Shown: positions 41,548 through 50,969, counted from the first letter of the stretch. The stretch is 58,036 bases of DNA from Fibrobacter sp. (GCA_012513915.1 JAAZBG010000065.1:1-58036), one strand, 5' to 3'. The notes: generated by a model from the letters alone, not told the origin. Numbers and translations: made by a program.

Positions 41548-42405
41548 TTATTTTTCGAGCATTGTATAACTGTTAAAGGCATCTTTCCAATGTGGCATTA
41601 TATTTACTCCTGCTTTTTTCAGTCGTTCATTTTCCAGAACACTGAATTTTGGACGGGGAGCAGGACGTGGAAATTCCTCTGTTGAACAGGGATTTACAGG
41701 CGTATTAATCCCGTATGCATCAACAATTGCCTTCGCGAAATCATACCATGTACATGATCCTTCCGATGTACAATGAAATACTCCTTTTAAACCAAGATCC
41801 ATTGCAGCAAAGATCTGGTTGCATACATCAACGGTCCAGGTTGGTGATCCGTATTGATCATTAACAACTTTCAGACCGTCGCTGGTACCCTGTTTTTTAA
41901 GTGCCGCATTTCTGATTGTTTTTACAAAATTATTTCCATACAATCCGTACAACCACGCGATCCGGTAAATCTGATAGTTTTCTGTATATTGTGCGATCTG
42001 CATCTCACCATCAAGTTTTGATTTGCCGTATTCAGTTGCCGGTGATGGAACATCTGATTCAACATACGGAGTCGTTTTTGTTCCATCAAAAACGTAATCA
42101 GTGCTGATATGTATCAGTTTAGCCTTTACACGCTGCGATTCCTGAGCAAGAATACCACAACCATCAGCATTGACTTTAAACGCGGCCTCCTTTTTGGTCT
42201 CACAGTCATCAACAGCAGTAAATGCCGCACAATTGATTATTATTGATGGTTTTTCGGCATCAACAACAGATCGTACACTCCCGGTTTTTGTAATGTCAAT
42301 ATCAGGATAATCAATACCCTTACATGTGACACCATTTTTTTCTGCCAGCTTCATCATATCAGTACCAAGCTGTCCATTCGCTCCGACTATTAAAATCCTA
42401 CTCAT
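41548..42405 (-). CDS. rfbD: dTDP-4-dehydrorhamnose reductase
   Basis: This 285-residue reductase has GANGQLGTDMM, ISTDYVFDG and YGKSKLDGE, the standard RfbD motifs. It catalyses the last step to dTDP-L-rhamnose. It overlaps the LCP-fusion gene by 8 bases and precedes rfbB by 45 bases, placing rhamnose-type sugar supply in the same transcript as the exporter. Confidence 0.95.
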   Translation of the reverse strand: MSRILIVGANGQLGTDMMKLAEKNGVTCKGIDYPDIDITKTGSVRSVVDAEKPSIIINCAAFTAVDDCETKKEAAFKVNADGCGILAQESQRVKAKLIHISTDYVFDGTKTTPYVESDVPSPATEYGKSKLDGEMQIAQYTENYQIYRIAWLYGLYGNNFVKTIRNAALKKQGTSDGLKVVNDQYGSPTWTVDVCNQIFAAMDLGLKGVFHCTSEGSCTWYDFAKAIVDAYGINTPVNPCSTEEFPRPAPRPKFSVLENERLKKAGVNIMPHWKDAFNSYTMLEK

Positions 42406-43978
42406 TACTCATTATTCTCCTGCATTCTTCTATTAACGGATCAAAACATTGACGAGAATTTCTTTCTACCGTTTTTGATGGAATCGTATATTCCTTATAC
42501 TGCCAATCTGTTCTTTTTGTAAAATTTGAAAAAAAATCAATCATTTCCTGTGCATTGAGACTTGACTCTGAGATACTGATTATTTGTTCTGCAGACAGTA
42601 ATGTCGGAATGAAATTTTTTCCTCTGAATTCATCAAACAATGCACGAAGTACCTGCGACTGACGCAGGTTTGCATCAGAAATTCCACTGATGGCAGGTGA
42701 CAGATACTGGATAACATGTTCGCTTGTCATTTTCTGACGCCCTTTTGATATATTTAAAAATGATGCTGCAGCTGCATCAACATCTATTGTAACGCCTCCA
42801 AAAATGTCGATAATTTTTTCAACACCACCTCTTGATGTTGACAGGTACTTCTGAATTCGTGTATCAAAGATCCGCTCAAGAAATGTTGTAACAAAAACCG
42901 GACCTCCATACAAATATGCCTGATCAATAGTTGATAGATTTTGAGTAAATTGTTCGATAAGTAATGATTGCGGTATCCGGATCAGATGTATATCGCCTTT
43001 CTGTACATTCGTTCTCACAAGGTAAAAAGTATTCGGTGCGACACAGAAAAACATATTAAGCGAAGCATCTTTGGTAAGTACACCTGATTTACCTTCTGTC
43101 AACTTTGTAAACTGTTCACCTGCGCTGATATCAGGTGTAAGACGTGTAATCTGAAAAGGCCGTTCATCATCATAGATTGTCGCACTCTGTCCACTGATCA
43201 TATTTGTTGATTCACTGCCAGCCCTTCGTTCCACAAGCAACATTCCATTCATGATATTAATTACAACCTGATCATTTTGTACATCAAGCAGAAAATCGGC
43301 TCCAGACCCTGTAATTGTCAAAACAACAGAGCGGGTAAACACTCTGTATATCTCATCTGCATTAGAGTAGACAATTTTGTGCCAGCAGGAGCCATTGTTT
43401 TGTGATATTTCTGTTACATTTTGATTTTCAGATGGGAGGTTGATTTTTTCAAATGTTAAATCGGCGAAGTTATCGAGATCGATTCTTGAGAATGCATCAA
43501 GGGACACCTCTGCCTGTGATGCCCCGCTGACCTGTACGCGTTCTCCCGGATGTATAGTACTACCTGTTTGCAAAGCACTTGTTTTTCCATCCGCATGGGT
43601 CACCTGTACATCACCATAAAAGAACTCCACTTTCACATGCTCCTGCCGGTCAGTGACAATCACCGGTTTTTCAAGTGTGCCGATACGTATACTCTGATTG
43701 TTTCCTATTTGTGACGACAGGTTAATCACGGAAAGATCTGAGGTCGGCCGGACTCCAGCAACCTTTAAAATTTCAAATTGCGTTGTTCCTTCGGGAACCA
43801 CATACCAACCCGGCTTACGAATATTACCCTCAATGTTGATTCTATACGTACTTACAGCCTGACGCTTCCCGAACAATCCGGATTGCTTTACAAGAGAGTA
43901 TCCCTCAAATGCAATTCCAGTAATCAGTACCGCATATACAGCATAAGAAAACAGCCTTAGACGTAAACTTACTGACAT
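42398..43978 (-). CDS. SLBB-FecR-LCP fusion envelope protein
   Basis: The start is ATG 43978 (MSVSLRLRLFS), with AGGAG ten bases upstream and 2 bases beyond the kinase stop; an earlier in-frame start is unlikely. The 526 residues hold a membrane anchor (8-28), an SLBB-like unit (about 45-100, NIEGNIRKPGWYVVPEG), a FecR-like beta domain (about 120-280) and a LytR-CpsA-Psr-like domain (about 307-455, AYLYGG...IDIFGGVTIDV...LRQSQVLRAL). LCP enzymes attach undecaprenyl-linked glycopolymers to the wall. Here the usual SIPRDT segment reads RIPQSLL and the DxxRxxRQ segment reads DANLRQ, so key arginines are missing. Confidence 0.8.
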   Translation of the reverse strand: MSVSLRLRLFSYAVYAVLITGIAFEGYSLVKQSGLFGKRQAVSTYRINIEGNIRKPGWYVVPEGTTQFEILKVAGVRPTSDLSVINLSSQIGNNQSIRIGTLEKPVIVTDRQEHVKVEFFYGDVQVTHADGKTSALQTGSTIHPGERVQVSGASQAEVSLDAFSRIDLDNFADLTFEKINLPSENQNVTEISQNNGSCWHKIVYSNADEIYRVFTRSVVLTITGSGADFLLDVQNDQVVINIMNGMLLVERRAGSESTNMISGQSATIYDDERPFQITRLTPDISAGEQFTKLTEGKSGVLTKDASLNMFFCVAPNTFYLVRTNVQKGDIHLIRIPQSLLIEQFTQNLSTIDQAYLYGGPVFVTTFLERIFDTRIQKYLSTSRGGVEKIIDIFGGVTIDVDAAAASFLNISKGRQKMTSEHVIQYLSPAISGISDANLRQSQVLRALFDEFRGKNFIPTLLSAEQIISISESSLNAQEMIDFFSNFTKRTDWQYKEYTIPSKTVERNSRQCFDPLIEECRRIMSNE

Positions 43979-43980
43979 AG

Positions 43981-46900
43981 TTACTGCTCCTGCCGAGAAT
44001 CTTTTTCGCCAACAATTTTCCAGCCCTGCGCGCTTAACTGCCATACAATATCATAGGTTTTACGCACACCACTGTCATTAATAGTATAAACAAGCGTCTC
44101 AATAAATGAAACGCCTTTTTTTCCGGTTTCAATTTTTAGCAGTTTAACTTTCGGCATTGACGGATCAGCAAATCGTAACATGGCTGTCCGCTTCCACTCG
44201 GAGAATGTCCCGTTTACAGATCGAAACGATTTGCTATTGTAAAATGACAAATACCGTTCAATGTCTCTTTTCGACATCGTTTGAATCCACAAGCCGATAG
44301 TATCCGATAATCCCGAAGACTGAAAATCAACAGTATCAACCCTGACATTTACATTTTCGGAATCCTGCTGCATACCTGAAAAAGAGGGTGCAGCCATATC
44401 ATTCGACAACCTGCTGTCTGACGAGGAATCATTCGGTGCTCCGCCAAGACCAAGATACTGAATCTTATCATCCCATGTAGTGACCGGTTTTTTATCCAGA
44501 TAGAACAGCGCTGCTGCAAGAGCCAGAAACAGAATTGTTAATATCCAGAAAAACTTCCTTGACATAACATACCGTATTGAACCACTCAACACTCCTGCAT
44601 ACCGTGGAATTTTATAAAAAATATTTTTTAAAGACTCACGCATATCTCTTTCAAGTTGTAAACTAAATTCTCTAAAACTGAATTTATGAGAGTGATCGTC
44701 CTCATAACTGTATTTGTATGATGAATACCCGTAATATCCATAATAATAAGGATAATACCCTCTTGACAGGATGACACCATTGAGAATACCTCCAAAAATG
44801 CGTGTCCCTATCCGTTTTAACTGGCTTTTTGCCTGGCTTGCCGCTTTTAAAGGAGTCCAGAGCGTACGCACTACCATAACGCAGCAATCAATTTTAGGCG
44901 CCATAGTTATCGTATCACTTACCGGAAGAAGCGCCGGCGAGTCAAAAACTATATAATCAGCCTTATCCCGGATTTCCTCAAGAAGCACGTCAAAACGGTA
45001 GGTTCCCAGCAGTTCTGCTGGATTATCAGGACGCTCCCCGGCCGTAACAATAAACAGGTTGGGATGTGTTGTCGGCTTGATAATCTGATCAATTGTCACC
45101 TTACCAAGCAGGTAATCTGAAAGCCCGACCTTTTTATCAACACCAAACAATGAGTGTATTTGAGATCTTCTTAAATCAGCATCAACAAGAATTACTTTTT
45201 TATTGTCAAGAGAAAACGTAATTGACAAATTAGCAGAAAGCGTTGTTTTTCCTTCACCCTTGATCGCGCTGCACACAATAAACGTTTTAAAATTATTCTG
45301 TGCTGCAATATGCTTTAAATTTGCTCTCAATGCGCGAAATGGCTCGAGTATTGTCTTGGCAAGATCACCTTTTTGTTCCAGTAACACTTTTTCTGTTTCA
45401 ATTTGCGGAACAACACCGAGCAGCGGTAATTCCAGCTCCCGCTCGACATCACGCGGATCTTTAAGACTCTGATCAAGATATTCTATCAATAACGCTAATG
45501 CAATTCCAAGAATGATACCAATTAAAATTCCGATTATTACATTGGCAAACCCCACCTTGGTTACAGCTTTACGCGGAGTCTCAGCCATTTCAAGAAGCTT
45601 CAGGTCGGATTCCTGGGAATCACGCCGGATTTTTATTTCCTCATACTTTGTCTTGAGCATACGGAGCGTTTGAAGAATTGACTCTGTTTCACGTTCGAGA
45701 TATGCATACTTTTGCTCAAGTGATGGCAATTGAAGAAGTTCACGATTGAGTCGTTCAATTATTCTTTCCTGTGCGATCCGTTTTTGCTCAAGTGCAGAAC
45801 GTTCAACAGTGAGGTTGACAATCTCGTGAACCAGGGACTGACGAATCGGATTCTTTACAAATGTTTTGCTTGATGCATCCCTTGATATACTGTCAATTGT
45901 CGCTACTTTTAAATTATCAATCTGCTGCCGAAGCATTTTGACTTTATAATGTTCGGTACTGTATTCGGCTGTCAATGAATTCAGTTCAAGTTCAAGATCT
46001 GCAATTTTTTTCTGAAAAGGATCGTTAAAGGTAAAAGACTGAACAATATCCAGTTCCTGCTTGCTTATTTGAGAGTTTATACCCTGAATTCGCTCTGTTA
46101 CTTCGATTAATGACAATTGTGTCTGCTGAAGTGCAAGTTCCATATCAGAAATCTTTGATACAGTAAGATTCGTTTCACTTGACAATTGTACCATCCGGTT
46201 TTCTTCTTTAAAAAACCGCAAATCGCTCTCTTTTTCATTCAGGTCTTTTTGAAGTTTGTCAATTTGTATTTCCAGTTTGCTGATAAATCTTGAAAGTTCC
46301 TGTGAGTTTACATCCCGCCGATAATCGATATAGGTATTACATAATTCGTTTAACACATCCCTTGCAAGCTCTGCACTGGAATTCTTAAATGACAATTCTA
46401 TAATATCGTTTTTCTGCCCGTTGGTTTCACCCTGCTTTATCGTAATCCCTTCCCGGATAGATTCAGGCGAAATACGTCTGCTAAGATTCTGCGAAACCAT
46501 AGTCAGAACAGACTGTGACTTCAGTAACTCCAAATGCGTTGTAAATGCTTTTTCAAAATTTCCTGAATACTGCGCTGACGATGCGTCCTTTAATAATTCC
46601 TGTGTATTTGGTTTGAATAAAAGACGGGCGAATCCGGTATAATACCGTGGTCCTGTCATAAACCTGAACATCGAGAACACTGTCATCAGAAGGATTACTG
46701 CAAGGACAACATTTTTGCGACGGAATAGTATTTCTACATATTTGTAAAGATCGAAACTTTCCTCATCATCCTCAGTATCATCAAAAAAACGCTCCGGAAG
46801 GGTTTCGGTCACGATTTTCTTTTCACTCTGATTTGATGCAATTTTCGCAGCGGGCACCTGTTTCTTTAACTTCTGGGAATCAAACTCAGAAACCTGAAGC

Positions 46901-47142
46901 CCCGCCTTTTTTTGCCCTACCCCCGGTAGTCCGGGAGAAATTTCATCGGATGAATGCAGCGATTCCGCTTGCACGGGCTTACCGCTTTCTAATACTTCGT
47001 CCTGATTGTCCGGTGTTTTATTTTCTCCATCTGACAATTTTCCCTTTTTCTCTGCAGGACTACCCGGTAGTGAAGCCTTTTTTATTTGCTCTTCATCGAG
47101 TTTTTGTATAATATCACCAAGACGGAATTTCTTTTTCATCAT
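43981..47142 (-). CDS. Wzc-like tyrosine kinase (BY-kinase) with C-terminal NTF2-like tail
   Basis: The 1053 residues comprise a disordered N-terminus (1-130), TM1 (about 144-162), a long periplasmic Wzz/GNVR coiled region (170-525), TM2 (about 534-553), a cytoplasmic BY-kinase with Walker A KGEGKTT (628-634), VILVDADLRRS and YIVFDSPALLP, and a Tyr cluster at 796-813. Unusually it continues with TM3 (about 864-881) and a periplasmic domain whose last 100 residues (WIQTMSKRDIERYLSFYN onward) look NTF2-like. BY-kinases govern capsule/EPS polymerisation with Wza and a cognate phosphatase; the phosphatase is not in the window. It overlaps the ExeA-like gene by 4 bases. Confidence 0.92.
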   Translation of the reverse strand: MMKKKFRLGDIIQKLDEEQIKKASLPGSPAEKKGKLSDGENKTPDNQDEVLESGKPVQAESLHSSDEISPGLPGVGQKKAGLQVSEFDSQKLKKQVPAAKIASNQSEKKIVTETLPERFFDDTEDDEESFDLYKYVEILFRRKNVVLAVILLMTVFSMFRFMTGPRYYTGFARLLFKPNTQELLKDASSAQYSGNFEKAFTTHLELLKSQSVLTMVSQNLSRRISPESIREGITIKQGETNGQKNDIIELSFKNSSAELARDVLNELCNTYIDYRRDVNSQELSRFISKLEIQIDKLQKDLNEKESDLRFFKEENRMVQLSSETNLTVSKISDMELALQQTQLSLIEVTERIQGINSQISKQELDIVQSFTFNDPFQKKIADLELELNSLTAEYSTEHYKVKMLRQQIDNLKVATIDSISRDASSKTFVKNPIRQSLVHEIVNLTVERSALEQKRIAQERIIERLNRELLQLPSLEQKYAYLERETESILQTLRMLKTKYEEIKIRRDSQESDLKLLEMAETPRKAVTKVGFANVIIGILIGIILGIALALLIEYLDQSLKDPRDVERELELPLLGVVPQIETEKVLLEQKGDLAKTILEPFRALRANLKHIAAQNNFKTFIVCSAIKGEGKTTLSANLSITFSLDNKKVILVDADLRRSQIHSLFGVDKKVGLSDYLLGKVTIDQIIKPTTHPNLFIVTAGERPDNPAELLGTYRFDVLLEEIRDKADYIVFDSPALLPVSDTITMAPKIDCCVMVVRTLWTPLKAASQAKSQLKRIGTRIFGGILNGVILSRGYYPYYYGYYGYSSYKYSYEDDHSHKFSFREFSLQLERDMRESLKNIFYKIPRYAGVLSGSIRYVMSRKFFWILTILFLALAAALFYLDKKPVTTWDDKIQYLGLGGAPNDSSSDSRLSNDMAAPSFSGMQQDSENVNVRVDTVDFQSSGLSDTIGLWIQTMSKRDIERYLSFYNSKSFRSVNGTFSEWKRTAMLRFADPSMPKVKLLKIETGKKGVSFIETLVYTINDSGVRKTYDIVWQLSAQGWKIVGEKDSRQEQ

Positions 47143-47990
47143 GAGTTTTCTTGGATATCATCAATGATCACCTGAATATCCTCTTTGGATATTTCAGAAA
47201 GTTCGTGTGCAAATCCGTAATTAAGTGCGAGTTTGCATAACCGGTTAATCTCCCGGGGTATTCCATCGGTTGAACGAAATATCAACTCGAGCCCAAGTGT
47301 TGTAAAGATCGGTTTATCAACACACCCTGCAATCCGGATACGATGATTGATGTAATTTACAGTGTTATGGTAATCAAGATTATTAAGGTGAAACCTGAGA
47401 AAAATCCTTTGATCCACCTGTTTCAAACGGCGCACCTTTTCTCTTAATTCCGGCTGGCCTACAAAAAATATTGTCAGAAAATTTTCTATTTTTGAGGAAA
47501 CATTTGTCAGATTCTTTACTTCATCAAGAACAAGATCCGACATCTGCTGCGCTTCATCAAAAATCAACACCAGGTGACGTTTTTCTTCATAGTAAAGAAT
47601 TTCCATTTTCTTCCGGAAAGCCTGCATAAGTGCATACTTATCACCACGTTGCGGCATGATTTCATTATTCATTAAATCAATTCTTGAATCTCTGAATGTA
47701 ACACGCTGCAGAATATCATATAGTATGTCAACAAATTCATAGTTTGAGTTTTCAAAGTCGATTATTTCGAACTGACTGCGGTTGAGTGAACCTGTCAGAA
47801 CACTCTTTGTCAGTGTTTTTCCTGATCCGATCTCGCCGGTAAGAAGACCCATATTCATATTTCGATCATTGACAACGTATCGCATTCTATCAAAAGCTTC
47901 CCGATGATCATCACTCTCAAAAAAGAAATGCGTATCATTGATCTCTTCAAAAGGTTTTTCTTTGAATTTCCAATAGTCAAGATAACTCAT
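47139..47990 (-). CDS. ExeA-like AAA ATPase (general secretion/EPS-associated)
   Basis: This 283-residue protein starts YLDYWKFKEKPFEEINDTHFFF, the characteristic opening of ExeA/GspA-type and exosortase-associated ATPases, then Walker A GEIGSGKT (52-59) and Walker B LVLIFDEAQQM. Relatives occur in EPS loci next to BY-kinases. No transmembrane or peptidoglycan-binding tail is present. It overlaps the kinase and FlhG-like genes by 4 bases each, so the three are translationally coupled. Confidence 0.88.
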   Translation of the reverse strand: MSYLDYWKFKEKPFEEINDTHFFFESDDHREAFDRMRYVVNDRNMNMGLLTGEIGSGKTLTKSVLTGSLNRSQFEIIDFENSNYEFVDILYDILQRVTFRDSRIDLMNNEIMPQRGDKYALMQAFRKKMEILYYEEKRHLVLIFDEAQQMSDLVLDEVKNLTNVSSKIENFLTIFFVGQPELREKVRRLKQVDQRIFLRFHLNNLDYHNTVNYINHRIRIAGCVDKPIFTTLGLELIFRSTDGIPREINRLCKLALNYGFAHELSEISKEDIQVIIDDIQENS

Positions 47991-48904
47991 CGTATGGGCC
48001 CTTTTGTCAACGCAAGTAAATTCTGCGAAATTGCGTCAAAACAATCTTTTATCCTCGTTGCTTCCTGAGTCAAAACAATGGGTTTCATCTCCCTGATAGA
48101 TTGCCGTACTTCAGGCGCATAAACAACATACCCTATGTAATGAAGATCTATCGACAGATATTTTTTAACCATTTCTGCAAAACGGGTACCGACTTTTATA
48201 TCATCGGCATTCCTTACCATATTAATAATAAGAAGATTTTTCTTTGCATGAAGCCATTCTTTCATAATCTCTACATCTTTGGCGTGGTCTTTTACCATAC
48301 TGGCAAGAAAATTGTTTACTGTAGAGAATTCCCTTTTTGTCTCAGGATCGCTGAAACTTTTTATCCGGGCCTGAATCTCCGGATGCCCCGCAAAAAGTCG
48401 TACCAGTCCACGAATGGTACCGTTCTTTAAAAAACCATACGCATTTTCGATTGATGTCGGCAGGCCATCAGCGACGACAATCCCATACGGGAATGCTGCA
48501 TAGAAATCAGTTACGTGGTAGTCACTTCCCGCCCCTAAATCAACAAAAATGTAATCAGCAGCCATTTTTTTCAGATTGTTGATTATTTTCTGTTTTTGAG
48601 CAAAGTTGGGATTGGCGAGTTCGAGAAAATCACTGGCACCGCTCACCAGCCATGAGTTTGGTACCGATGTAGTCACTGCTACGTCATCAAGCTTTTTATA
48701 CCGGCCACTGATGTAATCCTGTAATCCTGCGGGTGGTCGTTTCACTCCAAGGCACAAATGAAGATTTGCGTCCCCCAGATCTGCATCAATGTATCCAACT
48801 CTATTACCCCTAAGCGTAAGTGCTGCACCTAAGTTGGCTGTAATAGTACTTTTACCAATACCACCTTTGCCACCGCCAATTGAAATAATGACAGGATCTT
48901 TCAT
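47987..48904 (-). CDS. MinD/FlhG-like P-loop ATPase
   Basis: This 305-residue protein has the deviant Walker A GGGKGGIGKST (residues about 9-19), VGYIDADLGDANLHLCLG and DYIFVDLGAGSDYHV, typical of the MinD/FlhG (ParA) group. Such ATPases place structures in the cell or at the membrane. No flagellar gene is nearby; the operon suggests a role in placing the export machinery. It overlaps the ExeA-like gene by 4 bases and is 21 bases from wza. Confidence 0.85.
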   Translation of the reverse strand: MKDPVIISIGGGKGGIGKSTITANLGAALTLRGNRVGYIDADLGDANLHLCLGVKRPPAGLQDYISGRYKKLDDVAVTTSVPNSWLVSGASDFLELANPNFAQKQKIINNLKKMAADYIFVDLGAGSDYHVTDFYAAFPYGIVVADGLPTSIENAYGFLKNGTIRGLVRLFAGHPEIQARIKSFSDPETKREFSTVNNFLASMVKDHAKDVEIMKEWLHAKKNLLIINMVRNADDIKVGTRFAEMVKKYLSIDLHYIGYVVYAPEVRQSIREMKPIVLTQEATRIKDCFDAISQNLLALTKGPIR

Positions 48905-48925
48905 GAAACTTGTTACCCGGGAAAG

Positions 48926-49564
48926 TTAATTTTTTGACAAATTATCAACAGTTAGTATAATTGTCAAAGAAACACTAAGTATACCAAGAATTGACGCAAT
49001 AAGCCCCCATGGCATCTGGAATGATTCCGGCGCATAGATTGTATCACCAGGATAAAGCAGGTATTTTTTGGTATCATATTTAGTTGAATTATTCCATAAA
49101 TCCCTTAAATTGACAGAAATAATGGAACCGTCACCACGAATAATCTTGATGATTTTTGCCCGTGAGTTTTTAACACCTCCGCACATCGCAATCGCTTTCA
49201 GGACATCAATAGGTTCATAAATTTGATACTCTCCAGGACGTGCGACATCTCCAATTGCAAAAATTTTATTCGCATAGTATGATTCTATAGAAACTGATGC
49301 AACAGGATTATTAACATACGATGAAAGCTTGCCTTGCATAATTTTAACAAGCTGGGCACAGGTAAGAGAAGCAACATCAATTTCGCCTATAACAGGATAA
49401 TTAATACGTCCATCCGGCCGAATCTTATGACGTCCGGAAAACTCAGGGTGTTCAACAATACTTATTGAGATGACATCACCTGGCTGCAAGACATACTCCT
49501 CAACCTCTCCAAAACACGAAATTGACAAAAAAAGAAGAGTAAGCGTAATTATGATATATTTCAT
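48926..49564 (-). CDS. Wza-type polysaccharide export protein
   Basis: The start is ATG 49564 (MKYIIITLTLLFLSISCFGEV), 212 residues; an upstream in-frame start would precede the signal peptide awkwardly. After the signal segment come YVLQPGDVISISIVEHPEFS and GRINYPVIGEIDV (export domain) and an SLBB domain (FAIGDVARPGEYQIYEPIDVL). A hydrophobic helix (LIASILGILSVSLTIILT) closes the protein. It forms the outer-membrane exit channel for EPS in Wzy-type systems. First gene of the operon read from the promoter at 49794-49822. Confidence 0.9.
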   Translation of the reverse strand: MKYIIITLTLLFLSISCFGEVEEYVLQPGDVISISIVEHPEFSGRHKIRPDGRINYPVIGEIDVASLTCAQLVKIMQGKLSSYVNNPVASVSIESYYANKIFAIGDVARPGEYQIYEPIDVLKAIAMCGGVKNSRAKIIKIIRGDGSIISVNLRDLWNNSTKYDTKKYLLYPGDTIYAPESFQMPWGLIASILGILSVSLTIILTVDNLSKN

Positions 49565-49877
49565 GAAAAAAAAATTGCTACCTTTGCTGAAAAAACGTAC
49601 AACCAAAAACAGCAGGATAAAATATGTACTAATATAGATTAAATCATAAGCTTCTTGAAACTACTTTTTTCTAAGCTCTTAATATTCCGGGACAAAAACG
49701 AAATAACAGATGTCATTTAATATTTCGTGTAAGCATTGCATAGCAAACACATTCTGTAGTAACCACACAATAAATAGCTATAACTTGCTAAAATATATAC
49801 AGCTGCAACTTGAGTATGTCAAGTTATACTTAACAGAAACCATCACGTTCTCAACACAATCATCAGTAGACCAATCA
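49565..49877. other. control region of the envelope operon
   Basis: No gene was seen in this 313-base gap. It holds a strong minus-strand promoter (49794-49822) and an inverted repeat over its -35 box, AACTTGA (49807-49813) and TCAAGTT (49819-49825). The leader to wza would be about 220 bases and its function is unknown. Confidence 0.5.
49794..49822 (-). promoter_or_regulatory. promoter of the wza-BY-kinase-rfb operon
   Basis: On the minus strand, TTGACA (49822-49817), a 17-base spacer and TATATA (49799-49794), near-consensus sigma-70 boxes. A perfect 7-bp inverted repeat with a 5-base loop covers the -35 element, a plausible operator. Confidence 0.65.
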
Positions 49878-50783
49878 CTAGAAACCCCAGGATGAATCCT
49901 GCGATTGTGTTGATGGTTGCGGTGGAACTGGTGGTGTTGTACTTTTTACACCGTCATCTGAACTGCCAGCCTGAGGTAGTGATTGACCTGCATCCGGCGG
50001 AGTTTGTGTTTGAACCGGTTGCTCCTTTTTAACACTCGGCTGCACAACAGGTGATGCATCAAATGCATTCATAATTTCTGCAGAACCAACCGGTTGGGGA
50101 ACCTCGGCAACTGTACGCCGCGGTTTAGGTTTTGGCTTAGGCACGGTATCTACTTTTCGAACAGTATCTTTCAAAGTGTCTTTTTTCACTGTATCACGCA
50201 CTGATGACACATCAATGCTCTTTACAAGTGAATCGTAGTTTTTCATTAGTGAACCACTGGATTTAGTATTTGTTTTTTTAACAATCTGAATATCAAAACC
50301 ACTGGATGAGAAAAACAACAGATATCCGGAAACACCTGCGATTATTACTACAACAAACAACCAGATCCTTTTACTGAAAGTAAGCCCGTGAGAAAATTTT
50401 TGAACGTTGCGGAATTTACCTTTATAGTTTCTTTTAAACAGTTGAAGAGAATGCATCATTTCCCGTGAAAACTGTTGTTCGCCACTATTGACAACATCAG
50501 ATTGCAGAAAATCTGTTTCCTTTGAACGATTCTCATTTTTTTCAAATTCTGAATCAGGTAAGGAATCAATGGCATTTCTACCGGAAGCAAGAAACGTTTT
50601 ATAAAGTGCAACTGCCTGTTCACAAAGTTTTTCGCTTACTTCACCATGCGGCATTCCCTCACTGACCATCTTGACATAACACGTTCTGAAATGCGGTTCG
50701 ATAAGAGAATGAAATGCAGCGCAGTCACCACTAAGTGCAAGCGAAGTCAATAGCTCATCATATGTGTCGATATATTTTTTCAT
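49878..50783 (-). CDS. single-pass membrane protein with Pro-rich tail, unknown
   Basis: The 301 residues have a cytoplasmic N-terminal part (1-139) that begins LLTSLALSGDCAAFHSLIEPHF, reminiscent of sigma-factor region 2 openings (GDxxAFxxL) but too short to be sure; one transmembrane helix (about 140-158, IWLFVVVIIAGVSGYLLFF); and a periplasmic tail with Lys/Asp-rich repeats (RDTVKKDTLKDTVRKVDTV) and long Pro/Gln-rich stretches. I do not recognise the family. It lies upstream of the envelope operon promoter, oriented the same way, and may be a sensor, anchor or anti-sigma-like protein. Confidence 0.6.
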   Translation of the reverse strand: MKKYIDTYDELLTSLALSGDCAAFHSLIEPHFRTCYVKMVSEGMPHGEVSEKLCEQAVALYKTFLASGRNAIDSLPDSEFEKNENRSKETDFLQSDVVNSGEQQFSREMMHSLQLFKRNYKGKFRNVQKFSHGLTFSKRIWLFVVVIIAGVSGYLLFFSSSGFDIQIVKKTNTKSSGSLMKNYDSLVKSIDVSSVRDTVKKDTLKDTVRKVDTVPKPKPKPRRTVAEVPQPVGSAEIMNAFDASPVVQPSVKKEQPVQTQTPPDAGQSLPQAGSSDDGVKSTTPPVPPQPSTQSQDSSWGF

Positions 50784-50969
50784 AGCTCAAATATAGTAAT
50801 GTTCACAATTTACTTGCAATCACACTTAAAAAGTTTTTGTTTATTTCAGCCTGATTATTACAATTTTACTGTTTTTTCGTTTATTCATTGCCCTCAGAGG
50901 AATCATCAGGGATTTATACCTTAAAAACCAACGCTTGTGAGAATCTTCTTTTTATGTTATTTTAGCCCT

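Noticed and set aside
40510..50783. Exosortase/PEP-CTERM locus
   Set aside because: ExeA-like and BY-kinase genes are present, but there is no multispanning exosortase and no PEP-CTERM protein in the window.
50784..50969. FMN riboswitch ahead of ribD
   Set aside because: None of the conserved RFN-element blocks is present and the region is too short and AT-rich.
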